In this document: positions 1-12,600 of the stretch, in pieces
Numbering within the stretch: the stretch's first letter is position 1
Layout of the letters: the number at the start of each line of letters is the position of its first letter
NCBI GenBank assembly: GCA_037783415.1
Contig: JAZGTN010000027.1
Location: 868,001-932,000 of the forward strand
Direction of reading: 5' to 3'
Source: Leptasterias polaris
Taxonomy: Eukaryota; Echinodermata; Asteroidea; Forcipulatida; Asteriidae
Length of the DNA stretch: 64,000 bases
The notes under the pieces: model-generated
What the model was told of the DNA's origin: nothing
What the model saw: only the letters and a program-made list of their open reading frames with translations
Database searches by the model: none
Made by a program: the position numbers and the translations under genes

Positions 1-2935
1 CTGTTTTTTGGTTGATGGCTCTTCTTTGCTTTTTATTTTTTTCACCAACAGTTATACGGTATAGTTATCCGTTATTGGGTCTGACACATCTATGATGACA
101 ATTTTCTAAACGTTTGTCTTTACTCCGACTATTTTAATTGTAAATATTTATTTATGTCTGTATATTTAAAGTAAATAAAAGAAATATATATATATATGAG
201 CAAACTCACTCCAGGGGAGTATTTCAACAAAATTAATGCAAGACTGCAAACACAAAAACATTTAACCTAAGTGATTTTGGAATCGGATCAAAATTAGTAA
301 TCATTTATTGACAATTAAACAATCCTAAAACTGATTGTCTTTAAAATTGTTTAAACATTGTGTTAGTTAGTACGCTCATGTATGGGCAATAGTGGGAAAT
401 CCGTCAAATCAAATTGACAAATTCAATTGCTGAATAAAGGGAGCAGAAAAATATTACATTATATAATTTCCATAAAAAAATTACAGTAATCTCCATAAAT
501 CCTTCGCCTCCAGCAAGCCTGTAGCCCGGAAAGGTTGTTAGGGTTCGCATTCAGGCTGTCTGTTGCACCTCATTGCACAATTCTTTTTGAGAAGTCGCTT
601 CTTCCGTCTCTCATGAATTATTCAAAGCATGTCTCCAATCTGAGATTTGTACTTCACACCACATGTGGCTTCCAAGTTTACCGGTTTGCTGGACACACAT
701 TAATCTCACACATCGCTGACACAGGTTCTAGCAGCGGTTCAGTCAGCGAAGTTAATGTGATTATATGGTACACTTGCCGCAAGATATTCCACGGGTACTG
801 CCAGGTCTTGCACTTGTGCCTTCTTCACACACTGCTGGTAGTTTGTGTGCGAGACTTTTTACTTTTTAGCGTGTGTGGATTAATCTGCAGAGCTGTTGGG
901 AGTTTTAACTTTTCAATTCAGTTATTAAATTGCTCAAGGATAGGATAACTGTTCTTGTTAGTGCATTCAAGAAGGAAGGCATGCAATATTCAATGCAGGG
1001 TTTTGGAGAAAAAGTCATTTACCATCGGCTTAATGTAAATAATAGGTGTTTTCAACTCCCTTGCTCTGTGCACTACTGAGTAGGCCTGTGTGCAAATTAA
1101 AGGTATGGGTACATACGTTGAGTATGGGTTATTTTCTGCTAAGTAAAAAATCAGGGTTGCAGAAAAAACCCCAGTTTGCTTATATAGGAGACTCTACTGG
1201 ATAGTATTAAGGAAGTTTGCTTTAATGAGATTATGTGATTAATCTTTCTAAGGCAAGCCAAGGTTTTAAAAAACATTTGATGCAAAAGATATTGGAGGCC
1301 TATTTATACAATTGCAATGTGCAATTCCTCAAAACTGACAATTTATTTTGAGTTTCAATATTTTCTTCCACACCCTTTTGGTCAAAATCCCTGTGGACCT
1401 TCCTAATAAAAAGGTTGACTTGACATGATTGAAAGTCAAATCACTTGCGAAATATAAATCAAGTAACTAACAGCACATCGCCTGAAATTAATTTTACAGA
1501 AGGCCTGGTAACATAATAGTGAAACTTTATAAGCCTCACCACATCTGTTTCTAAAAAATAACTTGGCAGATATATAATAAGTCAGAAGAGTGGACACTTT
1601 TCCCATGTGTCCCAGATCTGTCAGTCAGTGATGAGGGTCTTCCTATAGGTCTGAACATCTCTAATAACAGAGCAATCTGGCACTCTAATCAGCCGTGTGT
1701 ACTGTACTGACGGTGGCAATTTATACTCAAGCTCACCAGTACAATCCTGGTGAACGCAATGGACACTTGTATTCCGTTAATGCAACCAACATGTGAATTC
1801 ACACAGCATGTGCCTTGCAATTCAACTGGGACCATGTGTCTTACAAAACTCACAGGTCCGTCCATCTTGCATATTGATGTGTACCTCAAGAAAAAGGATG
1901 AAGTTCTTGTAGCCAAGGGTAACTGCAGAATGACTCACTCAATCCTAAATTCATGAGGCATACAAAACCAACACTGCCTCTCAGTCACCCATTCAGCCCC
2001 CCACTTTTCAAATGTCCATTAGTCAAATGTTTTCCCCCAAGAATATGGCACTCCACCATTTTTTCATGCGATTTTCTTCATGTTGTTACAATTGGGTTTT
2101 GATCGAGTCCAAACTGCCCGATTTCCACGCTCCATTGATAGAGGACATTTTGTGAATAAATCCATCAGGTTGAAATTGTAGATTTCTCTGGGCGTGTTGC
2201 CGGAGAGGATGTTATTTCATCCATGGCGTGTCCAGTTCGTTGACCCTCCTCCGTCTCCAATCTTCCTCTCTGTAGCAGCTGTGTGACTATCTGTCATTCA
2301 GGAGGTACCTTGAAGGCATTAAGGATGGTCTTTTAAGTATTTGACAGTTCATGTTACTAGTGGATGATGGAACAGTAGGTAGGAATCTGTGAGAGTCATC
2401 GATCAGTGTCATCATGGCTGTTCATAGTCTGTTCAGTGGGAGTTTGAGGATGGACTTTCCAACAAACCAAGTAGAAAGTAGGACTTGGATGTTTGTAACA
2501 CAAGCATGAAATATAAATGGCACGTGTACACATTATGGGACATTAGAACCGCCTGTTCTGATTGTTAATGTTAGAACCATGTAGGACAGCTGGACAGGTG
2601 TGCTGTGCAAACCTACTTTGCAATGTTTCATGTTAAACATGGCTTGATATACATGTATACATGTGCCCTAGAAATACCTCGAGCAAAAGGGTAACCCATT
2701 TATACCTCGGCCTCGTTCACAGAGGTGTATGATCTCGCTATGCCATTTTTCCCCCCAGAATGCCTTGCTCAATAACAACACCTTAAAGTGTGACTGGAAA
2801 TAGCCAACTATATTGAATATTTTGATTTACTTGAATATTTTGATTTACTCCTGTGGCCGATCCACTCTATTTATAATGCTACGTGTGCTTTCCCTTTAAA
2901 CTAAGTTTGGCAAAAGTGTTCTTTGGAATGACCAA

Positions 2936-3140
2936 GGCCCAGTTTCATAGAGCTGCTTTTAAAAGCACTAAAAGTAGATCAGCACTAAGAATTTATGCTT
3001 GTGCCAGAATAATGGTTACCAGCCAAATTACCATGTCACTTACACAACCTGTGACTGGTATCCTGCTTATTTTAGCTTTAAAAAAAATAAAAATAGCAGT
3101 ACTTTCTGCTTAATTAAGCAGCTCTGTGAAATTGGGCCCA
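2936..3140. mobile_element. GGGCCCAATTTCATAGAGC palindromic MITE, copy 1
   Basis: GGCCCAGTTTCATAGAGCTG at the left and CAGCTCTGTGAAATTGGGCC at the right; interior AGTAGATCAGCACTAAGAAT and ACCAGCCAAATTACCATGTC shared with other copies. Confidence 0.8.
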
Positions 3141-4072
3141 GTGCTGAAATTCTTCATTGATTGTTCTCTCAATCAGTTCTCAGCACCTGTGATTCACCAT
3201 CTAAACATTGAGCTGTTTGCAGAGTGATGGAGGCATTCCTCATGAATGGTTTCCTCTGTGTTACCCTTTCCTATGTCTGATGGACTGTGGTTACAGCACA
3301 GATCAGAAGTGCATAAACCCCCCCTGTACTCTTCATTTGGAGCAAGGCAATGGTTGTTTCCTGACCAGGCACCTGCTTCCAGGCATCCATCCACACAGGT
3401 CTCCAAATATTCTAATGTCCAGCGGCTAGAAAACCTCATTTCTTATTCCCTTTGAAAATGGCAACTTTTTGTTTTCATGTCCCTTGCCTTTACAAGATCC
3501 AGAGTCTGCATCTGGGAATTGTAAAAAAAAAAAAAAAAAAAAATTGCCAGCATACAGCTAAAGTATTGATGTTGAGCTATCACATTACATGTGATTTGGG
3601 CTGGAGGAAAGAGAATGCAAATAGATACAGGTGTTTTCTGTGTTTCTGAACCAGGGTTGACAAGGAATATTCCAATTGTAGTATTCCAATTTTACGTGGA
3701 AGGAAATTATGGTTTGTGAATGCCTGCATTCATGACATGTTGCTCAAGGGGTTGGTGTTTAAAATTACGACATTGTCTTTTGGAAATGTATGTGAATTTG
3801 AAATTTCAAGAGGTGTTCTCAAGAGTTAAGTTTAAAACAGTTACATGCTTTGTTTTATTTCACTGAGCCCTCAAGTACCTGCATGGCAACATAATTACAG
3901 GTTAGATTAGATTTAAACTCCACTAAATTCTCCAGTCAATAAATACATTTATCAGTACCAGCATTATAACACCAATTATGAGATGGAAATTTTTTCTTTT
4001 TTTTCTTTTCTAATCGCTAGAACTACACTTTTAATTTATCTGCTGAGTTTTTAAATATACAGGCACATGTAG

Positions 4073-4535
4073 TTAAAGGTAGGGTCGTTCTTTGGTAAAC
4101 CCCCCCCCCCAAAATAAAAAATAAAAAAAGCTTACTTGTTACAAAGAAACTAATGGTAGTAAGCGTCCTGCAAAATTATTTTGTCTGAAACGCCCCCATT
4201 GATTAGAAAAAAAATATTATAATAAAAAATGAATCTCCGAAACTCATCTCAAGGCAAGTTTTGTAGGTTTAAATTTTGGTAGTGTCTGTTTGTGAATGCT
4301 GAGGTCAAAGGTGCGGTTGGCGATCGCTGTCATCTCGCTAAACGTGGATGGATTTGACGTTCGTGATGAAAATACCATGACAGTTTTTAGCTGTTTTCTC
4401 AATAAGAAGACACTATTTAGCTGAAACTTTCACACTCGAATGTCATTGTATCTTTCTTGATAATTTGTCCTATAAATCAGCATTTCATGTGTATGTTGAC
4501 ATAAACCAATCTACAATGTATGAGCCTACCTTTAA
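4073..4535. mobile_element. TTAA-flanked MITE (T2/Kolobok-like)
   Basis: Starts TTAAAGGTAGGGTCG and ends GAGCCTACCTTTAA, so terminal inverted repeats lie inside TTAA target duplications. Internal wording (GAAACTTTCACA, CATTTCATGTGTATGTTGA) is related to the copies at 15361, 31633 and 57037. No coding capacity. Confidence 0.7.
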
Positions 4536-4577
4536 GTGTTGTTTTAAAAAACAAATAACTATTTTTTCCCAATGGTC

Positions 4578-5305
4578 TTAAGCCCTTTTCACACGAGAAT
4601 CAGAAACTTACGTCCATCGTTTTGGGCGCCAGTTGTCTGTCCCAAAGGTTGCGTGTGATATCATGACAAACATTCACACGACACTTCGCGTTCCCAACGT
4701 CCCTCGTTTTCGTGAGATCGCTACGTATTGGGTCAAAGGTCATCATTGGTTATTTATTAGTTCGCTGGTTCTCTGTCGGTGTCCCGTTTAATGTTACGTA
4801 AATGCGTTTAGGGTACCATCGATCGTTTTCTCGGCGCGACATTTCTGCTTTTTCGTGCGAATTCTCAGTTTCCTGACGAACTCCGATAATGAATGTAGCG
4901 GAAAGTGTTTTGTCAGAGATGGCAAGTGGAAATACCAATCAAAAAACAAAGGTAACTTAACATAATTTGCAACACGAACGTTTCTTCCACCGGCGCCATT
5001 TTAACGGAGGAAGGAATGCTTGAACTAACAAACGACATTTCTCCCGATGCGCATGCGTGATCGTTGTGTGATCGCATGGGACCTTGGTATCATACGTGCG
5101 TCGTTTCACACGACCGATCTTGGCGATTCTAAACAGGGATGCGATTTTTGGAGGAGGTCTTGATCCCGGTTGTTTATAACGCGGGTCCCTGGTAATTTCA
5201 TCACACGGATTCCTTTCACACGACGCAAATTTGCGATTTCATGACACCGATGCGATTTCGTTGCAAACGACCATCGTTTAGAGTGCTCGTGTGAAACGGG
5301 CTTAA
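4578..5305. mobile_element. TTAA-flanked inverted-repeat element, about 720 bp
   Basis: Begins TTAA then GCCCTTTTCACACGAG and ends CTCGTGTGAAACGGGC then TTAA. The terminal repeats match at 15 of 16 positions. CACACGA-type motifs recur inside (near 4675, 5106, 5216). The interior is GC-richer than its surroundings with no transposase, so it is non-autonomous; TTAA targets are used by piggyBac and Kolobok elements. Confidence 0.8.
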
Positions 5306-5822
5306 GAAGATAAAATCCAATGCTCATTTGGAGCTTTATATTTGTCTTTATCTGTGGTATCCTGTCTTTTAAATTCCCAAGCTAACTGATATTCATAACA
5401 ATGTCTGTGTGTTCAGACTATACATCAAATTGCTTGTCACTGGCTCCATACCAATTCCAGAAGGAAATGAGTGGATCTTTGACGATGAGCCTGTATTGTT
5501 GTATCTGTGTGCAAGTGTGATAGTTTGATGCCATCGAGACCTACACTTTGACAAAGAGGGAATTGAAAAAGAGTAGGGGGAAATACTTTGCCATTTGCAT
5601 TTAGAACTGAAACATCGATTGTCCCAATAACCTAGTTCTCTACAAACAAACTAAACATGCATTATGTAGACCCTTGAGGACAATCTGAATCAGTCACAAA
5701 TGGTATGTTACATGGTGTTTTGGCATGTAACCTTAATCTTGTAAGCAAACTTAAAAAAAAAAAAAATAAGATAGCCACTTCAAACTGTTTTTGCTTAAAA
5801 CAGCTCTATGAAATTAAGTTCT

Positions 5823-6003
5823 GGGCCCAATTTCATAGAGCAGAAAATTTTGCTTAACATTTTTGTGCTTAGCAAAGATATGCAGAGTCACAGTTGGTAC
5901 ATGTAACATGGTATTTTGGTTGGTCGCCTTTACCCTGGTAAGCAAGGTTGTTTTGTGCTTAGCTATTTTCTGTGCTTAAGCAGCTCTTTGAAATTGGGGG
6001 CCC
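5823..6003. mobile_element. GGGCCCAATTTCATAGAGC palindromic MITE, copy 2
   Basis: GGGCCCAATTTCATAGAGCA left, AGCTCTTTGAAATTGGGGGC right. A half copy with CAGCTCTATGAAATT lies just upstream (about 5735-5816). Confidence 0.8.
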
Positions 6004-6115
6004 TGGTCACCCACACACATCTGTTTGACGGCACCTGTTACTGATTGTCTATTACATTGATTATAAATATTGTACATGACACCTACATTAATCTTAAGGG
6101 AAATGTGTATTTCAG

Positions 6116-6238
6116 GGCCTAGTTTCATGGCTCTGCTTACCACTGAATTTTGCTCTTAAGGAGCCCTGTAAAGCACATGAATCCATGGATTGTAAGCGCA
6201 GAATTCCACGGTAAGCAGCGGCCATGAAATTGGTACCT
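6116..6238. mobile_element. Palindromic MITE, TTTCATGGCTCTGCTTAC subfamily
   Basis: GGGCCTAGTTTCATGGCTCT left and GCGGCCATGAAATTGGTACC right, a shorter relative of the GGGCCCAATTTCAT family; another is at 40408-40505. Confidence 0.65.
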
Positions 6239-6565
6239 ATCATGCTAACCATCAATAGGATGAGACAGGTCTTCTATCAGGACACCACTGGTCCCTGACT
6301 CCACATTCCACAAAGACACCAGTGGGATTAAGCTGGAATTTCCCAGGCAATGTGTTTTATCATTCAGTGTCACTTTCATTTTTTACCATGGATAGCAACT
6401 TGATGGATGGCTTTTGATAAGCCCTGATATTTTTCTGATCGCAGTACCAGGTGTTTTTGCTTTGTTGAAATCAAAAACGATGTTTGACAGTAACTGGGTA
6501 CATCTGTTTGTTTTGTTGTTGAATTTGTTATGAAAAACAGGGTTTTGTGTTTTCTTTTTTTGCAG

Positions 6566-6609
6566 GACAACGGTCTAAGAGAAACAATGGGTTGTCAGAA
6601 GACTACAGG
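6566..6609 (+). CDS. TP53BP2: ASPP exon a: linker after the ubiquitin-like domain
   Basis: This 44-nt exon follows a T-rich tract ending in TGCAG and precedes GTAAGC. Two bases finish a split codon, then it reads [14 protein letters not shown] and ends in phase 0. That resembles the vertebrate ASPP2 linker with KRNG and EYR before the coiled coil. The next exon also starts in phase 0. It is short, so the call rests on position, splice sites and the KRN...DYR similarity. Confidence 0.75.
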
Positions 6610-9600
6610 GTAAGCCCTTTTCTTTTCTTACTATGGAATGGCTTTAGATTTAAAAATTAAAGCGCAAATATTTGTTCACTTGTTATGAAGAATGTGATTG
6701 CAGTAGCATGTATCTGCTGATATGGAAAAATCTGTGCAGGGATATAATGTTTCAAAATTAGAACAGAATTCTAAAACAGTATTTAAGAAAATATGATCCA
6801 GGCTTTGTATAACTTTGTGTTGATCTATTTCAGTTGTAATGTTGTCTTGAATGCCATGTTGTATGTGTATGGATTTAACCATAGAGGAATGTTTCTAAAG
6901 CCGTGTTCGCATTGGATTAATGTTTTACCGAGACAGTGGTTAACATTCCAAAAGGGGAAACTTACCAGCGTCCGCACTTGGATTAATGACATGGGTAAAC
7001 TAACCGACGCGATCGGTAAAACACATACCGACTAACTTAAGACAAACACAAGAGGGTGCTATCGCAGTGACCTTTGACCGGGGTGCATGACAGCGAGAAT
7101 GCAATGAGTGCAACCGAGCTTCCGTCCGTGTAAACAATTGCGTGTGTACGACGTGTCACCACACGATCACGTGGCCCGGCGGGTACATGTAGATCGGGGG
7201 ACCGGATGTGGCTTTTTACCAGGACGGCTTTTACCCTGATCGCGTCCGCACTGGACTTTTCGGCTCGGTTAAACTGACCTGGTCAATTTAATCGGGCAGA
7301 CGTGGGTCGGTTAAACTACCCATTTGGGTCGGGTAAGTTACCTGGGAGGGAAACTTCCTGGGCTGGTTAAGTTACCCATTTGCTCGGTTAGTTTACCCAA
7401 ATTAAGTCCAATGCGAACAGGGCTTAAATGGACCTCCATGATTAATAACCACGAACTGTATGTAAATGTACTGTGTAGATATTACTTAGTGTCGTGGCGG
7501 AGTGGTTGAGAGCACCGGACTCGAGCTCTGGTGTTTCTGATCGGCAGAGTGGGTTCGAGTCCCAGTCGTGGCACTTGTGTCCTTGAACAAGATACTTTAC
7601 CATAATTGTTTGTCCTTCACATGGGACATTAAGCTGTCGGTCCCATCATGTAGGATTGGTAGTGCACGTAAAAGAACCCTGAACACTTCTCTTGGAAGAG
7701 TAGGGGTTCACCCCAATGTTTATGGTTCGCACACCAAGCACCCTTGTTTATACTGGTTTCCTCCGAGCTACAGTGATTAAGTTCACTTATAAAGCATCTT
7801 TAGTTTCCGAAATATATTATAATAAAAATAATAATGCACATTTTGCATATGGAATGTATATTATATGCATACATGTATTTGGGTACTACATGTACATAAA
7901 TACATAACTGACATTGTACATTGTACATGTACATGCCTGTACGTTATTGTAAGCTATTACTGGTGTGCTTGTATGTACATGGATGTCTCCGTGTTCATGT
8001 ATCTTGTACAAATATACACAAATGCTTTACTCAAGGATGACAGCATTTACTTAGTAAGTGATTCGAGACTGGTGGAATTAATATTCAATCAGTGATTACC
8101 TGTACAATTTATAATCAATTACCAGTAAGTAATTGTGTGTAAAGTACATCTCGTGTTGATATGCATGGGCGCCGTGCATGATATCAAATTCTTCTGGGAA
8201 GTAATGAGTGAGTACCTTTGTAGAACCACCCACTTAATGACTCATTGGAATGGCATTGTGGGGCAGTCCTCCTTAATGCCCTCTACCCACTACCAATCTT
8301 TTACTCATCAAAGCTGGATTCATTCTGGAGATACCAGGGCTTATAAACCAAGAACGGTAAGTATGTGTATTATAAATGCAATTGAGATTGCCAGAATGTG
8401 TGTGCTATTACTGCTGTATGGTATTAATTGAAGGGAGTGCAAGTTTTGACCATGGTTTGACTGATTGACAGGAGGGTTGTAACCACCTACGCATCCAGAT
8501 GACTGTGTGTACATGTACATCCAAATGACTGTGTGTACATGTATGTGTATGTATGTTTAATTTACACCAGCAGTTGTGTTGGTCCCTGACTCTCTGTTGT
8601 GTTACTACTACCGCACACAAACCACTGGATGATCCACACAGAACCTTTGTGCAAAACCATTGGTACCAAAACTGACAGTTAAAATCGGTTGGGATACTTT
8701 GCATAGCATGTGTGTAGCAGTTTAGAACACACAGTGTACACAGTTGCTTCTTGTGTTTCTGGATCTTTCATGGAATTCTTTTCAAATGTAAAGACTTCGT
8801 TGTTACATTTACTGGAGATGGAAGCACATGTTGTTTGACTGCTGAGGAAACAGAAGTACATCTGTATGTGTTTACAATTTGGAAGTCATTGTCAATGTTA
8901 CATTGCTGTGTTGTGCCTCCACTGCCTGAACGCCGTTCTAGTATATAGTTTTACAATTTTTTTTCCATCAACTTGAAGATACTGTTCCATCAATGGAAGG
9001 GTCTTTTGTGTCTGTCTGACTCCGTGTGATTTGGAACTCCTTGCTCTTGACTCCTTTTTGCGCTGCAGTGCACTTTGGCATCACTGAGTCTTCGTGACTG
9101 GTGCTGTTATTCTTCACTGTCTGTGGTAATGCACATGTACATGTAGTCGCCTTCAGTCGAGGTGTCATCCAAACCATCCTTCAGTGGTCATATACATCAT
9201 GACTGACATAGTAAGCAGCCTATAAATAATCCTCTCATTGTCCTCTATGTGGATATCCAAGGCCGCTGGATATTAAATGTTGGTATCTTACATGTCATTT
9301 GGGAGTATGATGGATACAGAGTTGCAGTATACAGCTGTGCAATCAGCAGACATGATGGTCCCGCAGCAGGATCACCACAAGGTAGGGTTGGTTTAATTGG
9401 CTTGCTTATAAATAAAAATTATATTGGTGGTGCTTCTTGGAGCCGGGGTGATGTGAAATTGTGTCAAGTCATCAAACTAATCTACTGTTAGCACTTTAGC
9501 GTGTAAATCAAATGAGACAAAATATATTACCTTGTAGGCTGGAATAACAATTTTAAAAATTACTGTTACACATGATATTTTGAGTACCCTAATTGACCTT

Positions 9601-12600
9601 CTAGACTTGACTAACTCCAAAGTGTTTTACCAAATATGCCTCTTGGTAAGCCTTTGTTTTGAGGAATAATGTGCATTCATGTCTGTTCAGGTTTCATAGA
9701 GATTGTCATAAAAGAAAAGATATATTGTAACAATGTCAGCAGAATGGTTTCTCTGGTTTTTTTGGGAAGACAGTTCAGAGCAACTTGTTTTGTGATGAGT
9801 AGAGCAATAAATGATTGCCTTACATGTAGGTAGACTGCCCATGAAAATACGGCTGGCTAGCTAAGTTGGTAGAGCACTATTAGCTTAAAGTCACCTGGAA
9901 ATAGAATTTTTTTTATTTTTTATATAAGAGTATATGTATATTAACAATAAAACAATTTTTTGAGTAATTTTTTGTCAGTATTTATATGTTAAAAAAATAG
10001 ATAAAGTTGTTTGGGGGTGACTCCGCCCATCCCTTTTTGTGACGTCAATCGAGGAAGACTTCGCCTCGATTGAACATCGACCCCACTCGAACTGCCTGCA
10101 TTTACGTTGTATATACACGTGCAAGTAGTGAGATTGTACGTTTCGTTTGGTTATCCAAAAGGGGGTTTTTTCTTGCATTTTTCCAGCGAAAATTGCTGCT
10201 GGATGCAGCAAAACGACTAAAGATGGGGTCAGCCAGCATTTTTTCCCTGCAGATCCCAAATATAGGCAGTTACGGGCATCGAAAGTTAGGCTAACGAGGG
10301 CAAAGTGGTCCGGTCCGACGTCGTTTTCAGAGCTATGCAGCGAACACTTGGATAGCTCGGGGATTTTTTCGTTGGTAGTAGTGTGCAAGGGAAGTTGCAG
10401 TGAAGCTTAGGTTACCAGCGAAATGTTTCTGGTGGAAAAACAATACCTCGTATTATCCGTGTTCTTGTTATGACCATGCTCGTATCTTCCGTTTTTAAGA
10501 CATAGAAATGCGCATGGGACAGTTCGGGACCGGTGAAAAACCTCGTATAAACTGGCGTCTCGTATTAGTCGACTGTACACTGTCCTAGGATTGCATTGGG
10601 TGGTGACGTCCGAATACGAAAACGCATCATACTGATCAGGTACCCAGACGTAATGTACGGGGCCAGACTACACATTTTCTCCTGCCTCGATTGACGTCAC
10701 GAACAGCGCCATGTAAAGGGGGGCCTATTTTTTAATTTGTAATTAAAAGAAAAATACAATTTGTTAACCTTAGTAAATTGTTTATTCACATTCTACTCAT
10801 AAAAATGTATATATTAATGACAAAAGCTTTATTTTGAAAAAATACCACTGCCAGGTGCCTTTAATAAACACTTGCACTGTATTCGAGTGGTTGCATGTTC
10901 AAATCCTGCATCAGCCAATTTTTCTCTGCTTGCTACACATGTTATGTTTGCATAGATGCACTAAACAATTTGACACCTGACATGTACTCATTATTTCATG
11001 TTTGCTTTAAAAAACCTTAACTATGTAAAAATGTCGGAATCGCTTGTAGTGCAAATACTGGTACTAACTTAAGAATAAGATGTGCTGTGCATCATGCAGG
11101 CCTTGGATAAGTAGCTAATTTGCAATCAAACAATGTACGGTGATGTTTTACTGTTTATTACATGTAGCCTTACATGTATCTACCATCATCCAGATAAAGG
11201 ATTTGAAATAATTACAAACAATTGTGAATGAAAACGGAGCAAATATAAAACATGATGCTGTTAAGGAGGATTTGAAGCTTTTCCTAGTCAGGCCTGATAT
11301 TTCATGGAGGCAATGGAGGCAATTTCCCCTGGTCATTGCCTTGGTACACTTTAAAAGGTTTCAGTAGGAATTTAAGTTTCCCTCATAGAGGGTGCCCTTC
11401 ATTAGTAGAAAAAACTACCTTGCCCTTAATACAGGCCTTATAATCTCGTCATTTTTAGGGCAGGCCACTTTGGCCTTAAATGAAGAAACATTTTGAAGGG
11501 CACCAAGGCCAAAAGGATGGGCACCAAGGCCAAATAAGGCCTTGAGAAAAGGGCACCAAGGCCAAAAATTAAAAAATTTGATTTTTAATGCTGACTTGAA
11601 AGAATGCGTTTTATTTTACTTAAATCTAGTATTACTACATGTATTAAGTAGGACCTATAAATTAAATAGGGCCTACTTATTAATACTAGATTTAAGTAAA
11701 ATAAAACACATTCTTTCAAGTCAGCATTAAAAATAGACGTATTACATACATGTACATTATAACAAAATGAAATGGATGATGGAAACTACCTGGTTTTGTA
11801 AAAAGTTCTCCCTTTTAAAAGCAAATTAACAATATTAAGATAACAATTGTCCAGTGCGTGACTGACGCTCAGGAAAGTTTATTCACACATGAACGAACTA
11901 TATAGACGTTTACAACAGCATCACACATGCTCATTTTGCGAACTATGGACCGTCCGTGTACAATTCATTTGGCACTAGCTGACGCGAACCAGCGCTAAGT
12001 GCACACCGTTGCTGCTACCAACGAAAGCCAGCTTTGCAGATATGCGCCTGCGCAGGAGGCCGGCTCATCGGGTATGTGCATTAGTGTATTGTACACTGTA
12101 CAGGTTGTACATTACATGCTGTGTAGGTTGTACACGTACGTGTACAACGTGCATCACGAATGGTTCCGTGTTCCTGTGTGGTTGCGGACGTGGTGAATGG
12201 TCGGTACGCCACGCTTCGGGATTGGAGAGAAGAAAATTGCCGTTATAAAAAGCATGGAGTACCATGTATAAAGTAAATTATTAAAAAGGGCACGGCGGCC
12301 AACGGAAGAAAAAGGCACGGCAGTGTTGGCCGTGAGGAGGTGAATTTTTCCAGGGGCTTGTCGGCCAGACAGAGGGGCATCGACGGCAATGGCCGCGTGG
12401 CCGCCGTGAATTTTGAGCCCTGCCGTTACAGGAACTGAGTATCAGGCCTGCCATGATGCAGGAAGTACATTAGATTTAGGCTGAATCTGAATTTGTGGTT
12501 ATTACGATTATGGCTACAACTGTTGTTAAGGGTTCTACTATATTAAGGTCGCCCAATACTTCAACAGCGCATGATGATGCCAAAATCTAGCTGTAGCTGT

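Larger units (their letters stand above)
1..6565. other. ASPP gene upstream intron sequence, no exon recognised
   Basis: Non-coding sequence before the first recognised ASPP exon. It contains MITE-like elements at 2936-3140, 4073-4535, 4578-5305, 5823-6003 and 6116-6238, and a poly-A run near 3523-3542. I looked for exons of the ASPP N-terminal ubiquitin-like domain in all frames and found none. A 137-codon open frame at 535-948 and smaller ones have no recognisable similarity. Confidence 0.6.

Noticed and set aside
535..948. 137-codon plus-strand open frame
   Set aside because: No recognisable domain, no supported splice structure; Cys/His/Leu-rich composition looks random.
1750..1956. Possible exon of the ASPP ubiquitin-like domain (LHIDVYLKKKDE)
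   Set aside because: The resemblance is limited to a few residues, the flanks have no fitting splice sites, and the rest does not match the domain.
5415..5500. Possible exon after GTGTTCAG
   Set aside because: The acceptor-like sequence is weak, no frame resembles ASPP, and no donor fits.
7491..7575. Functional tRNA-Leu gene
   Set aside because: The acceptor stem does not pair properly, the same sequence recurs with a common non-tRNA body, and an AT-rich tail follows: it is a SINE head.
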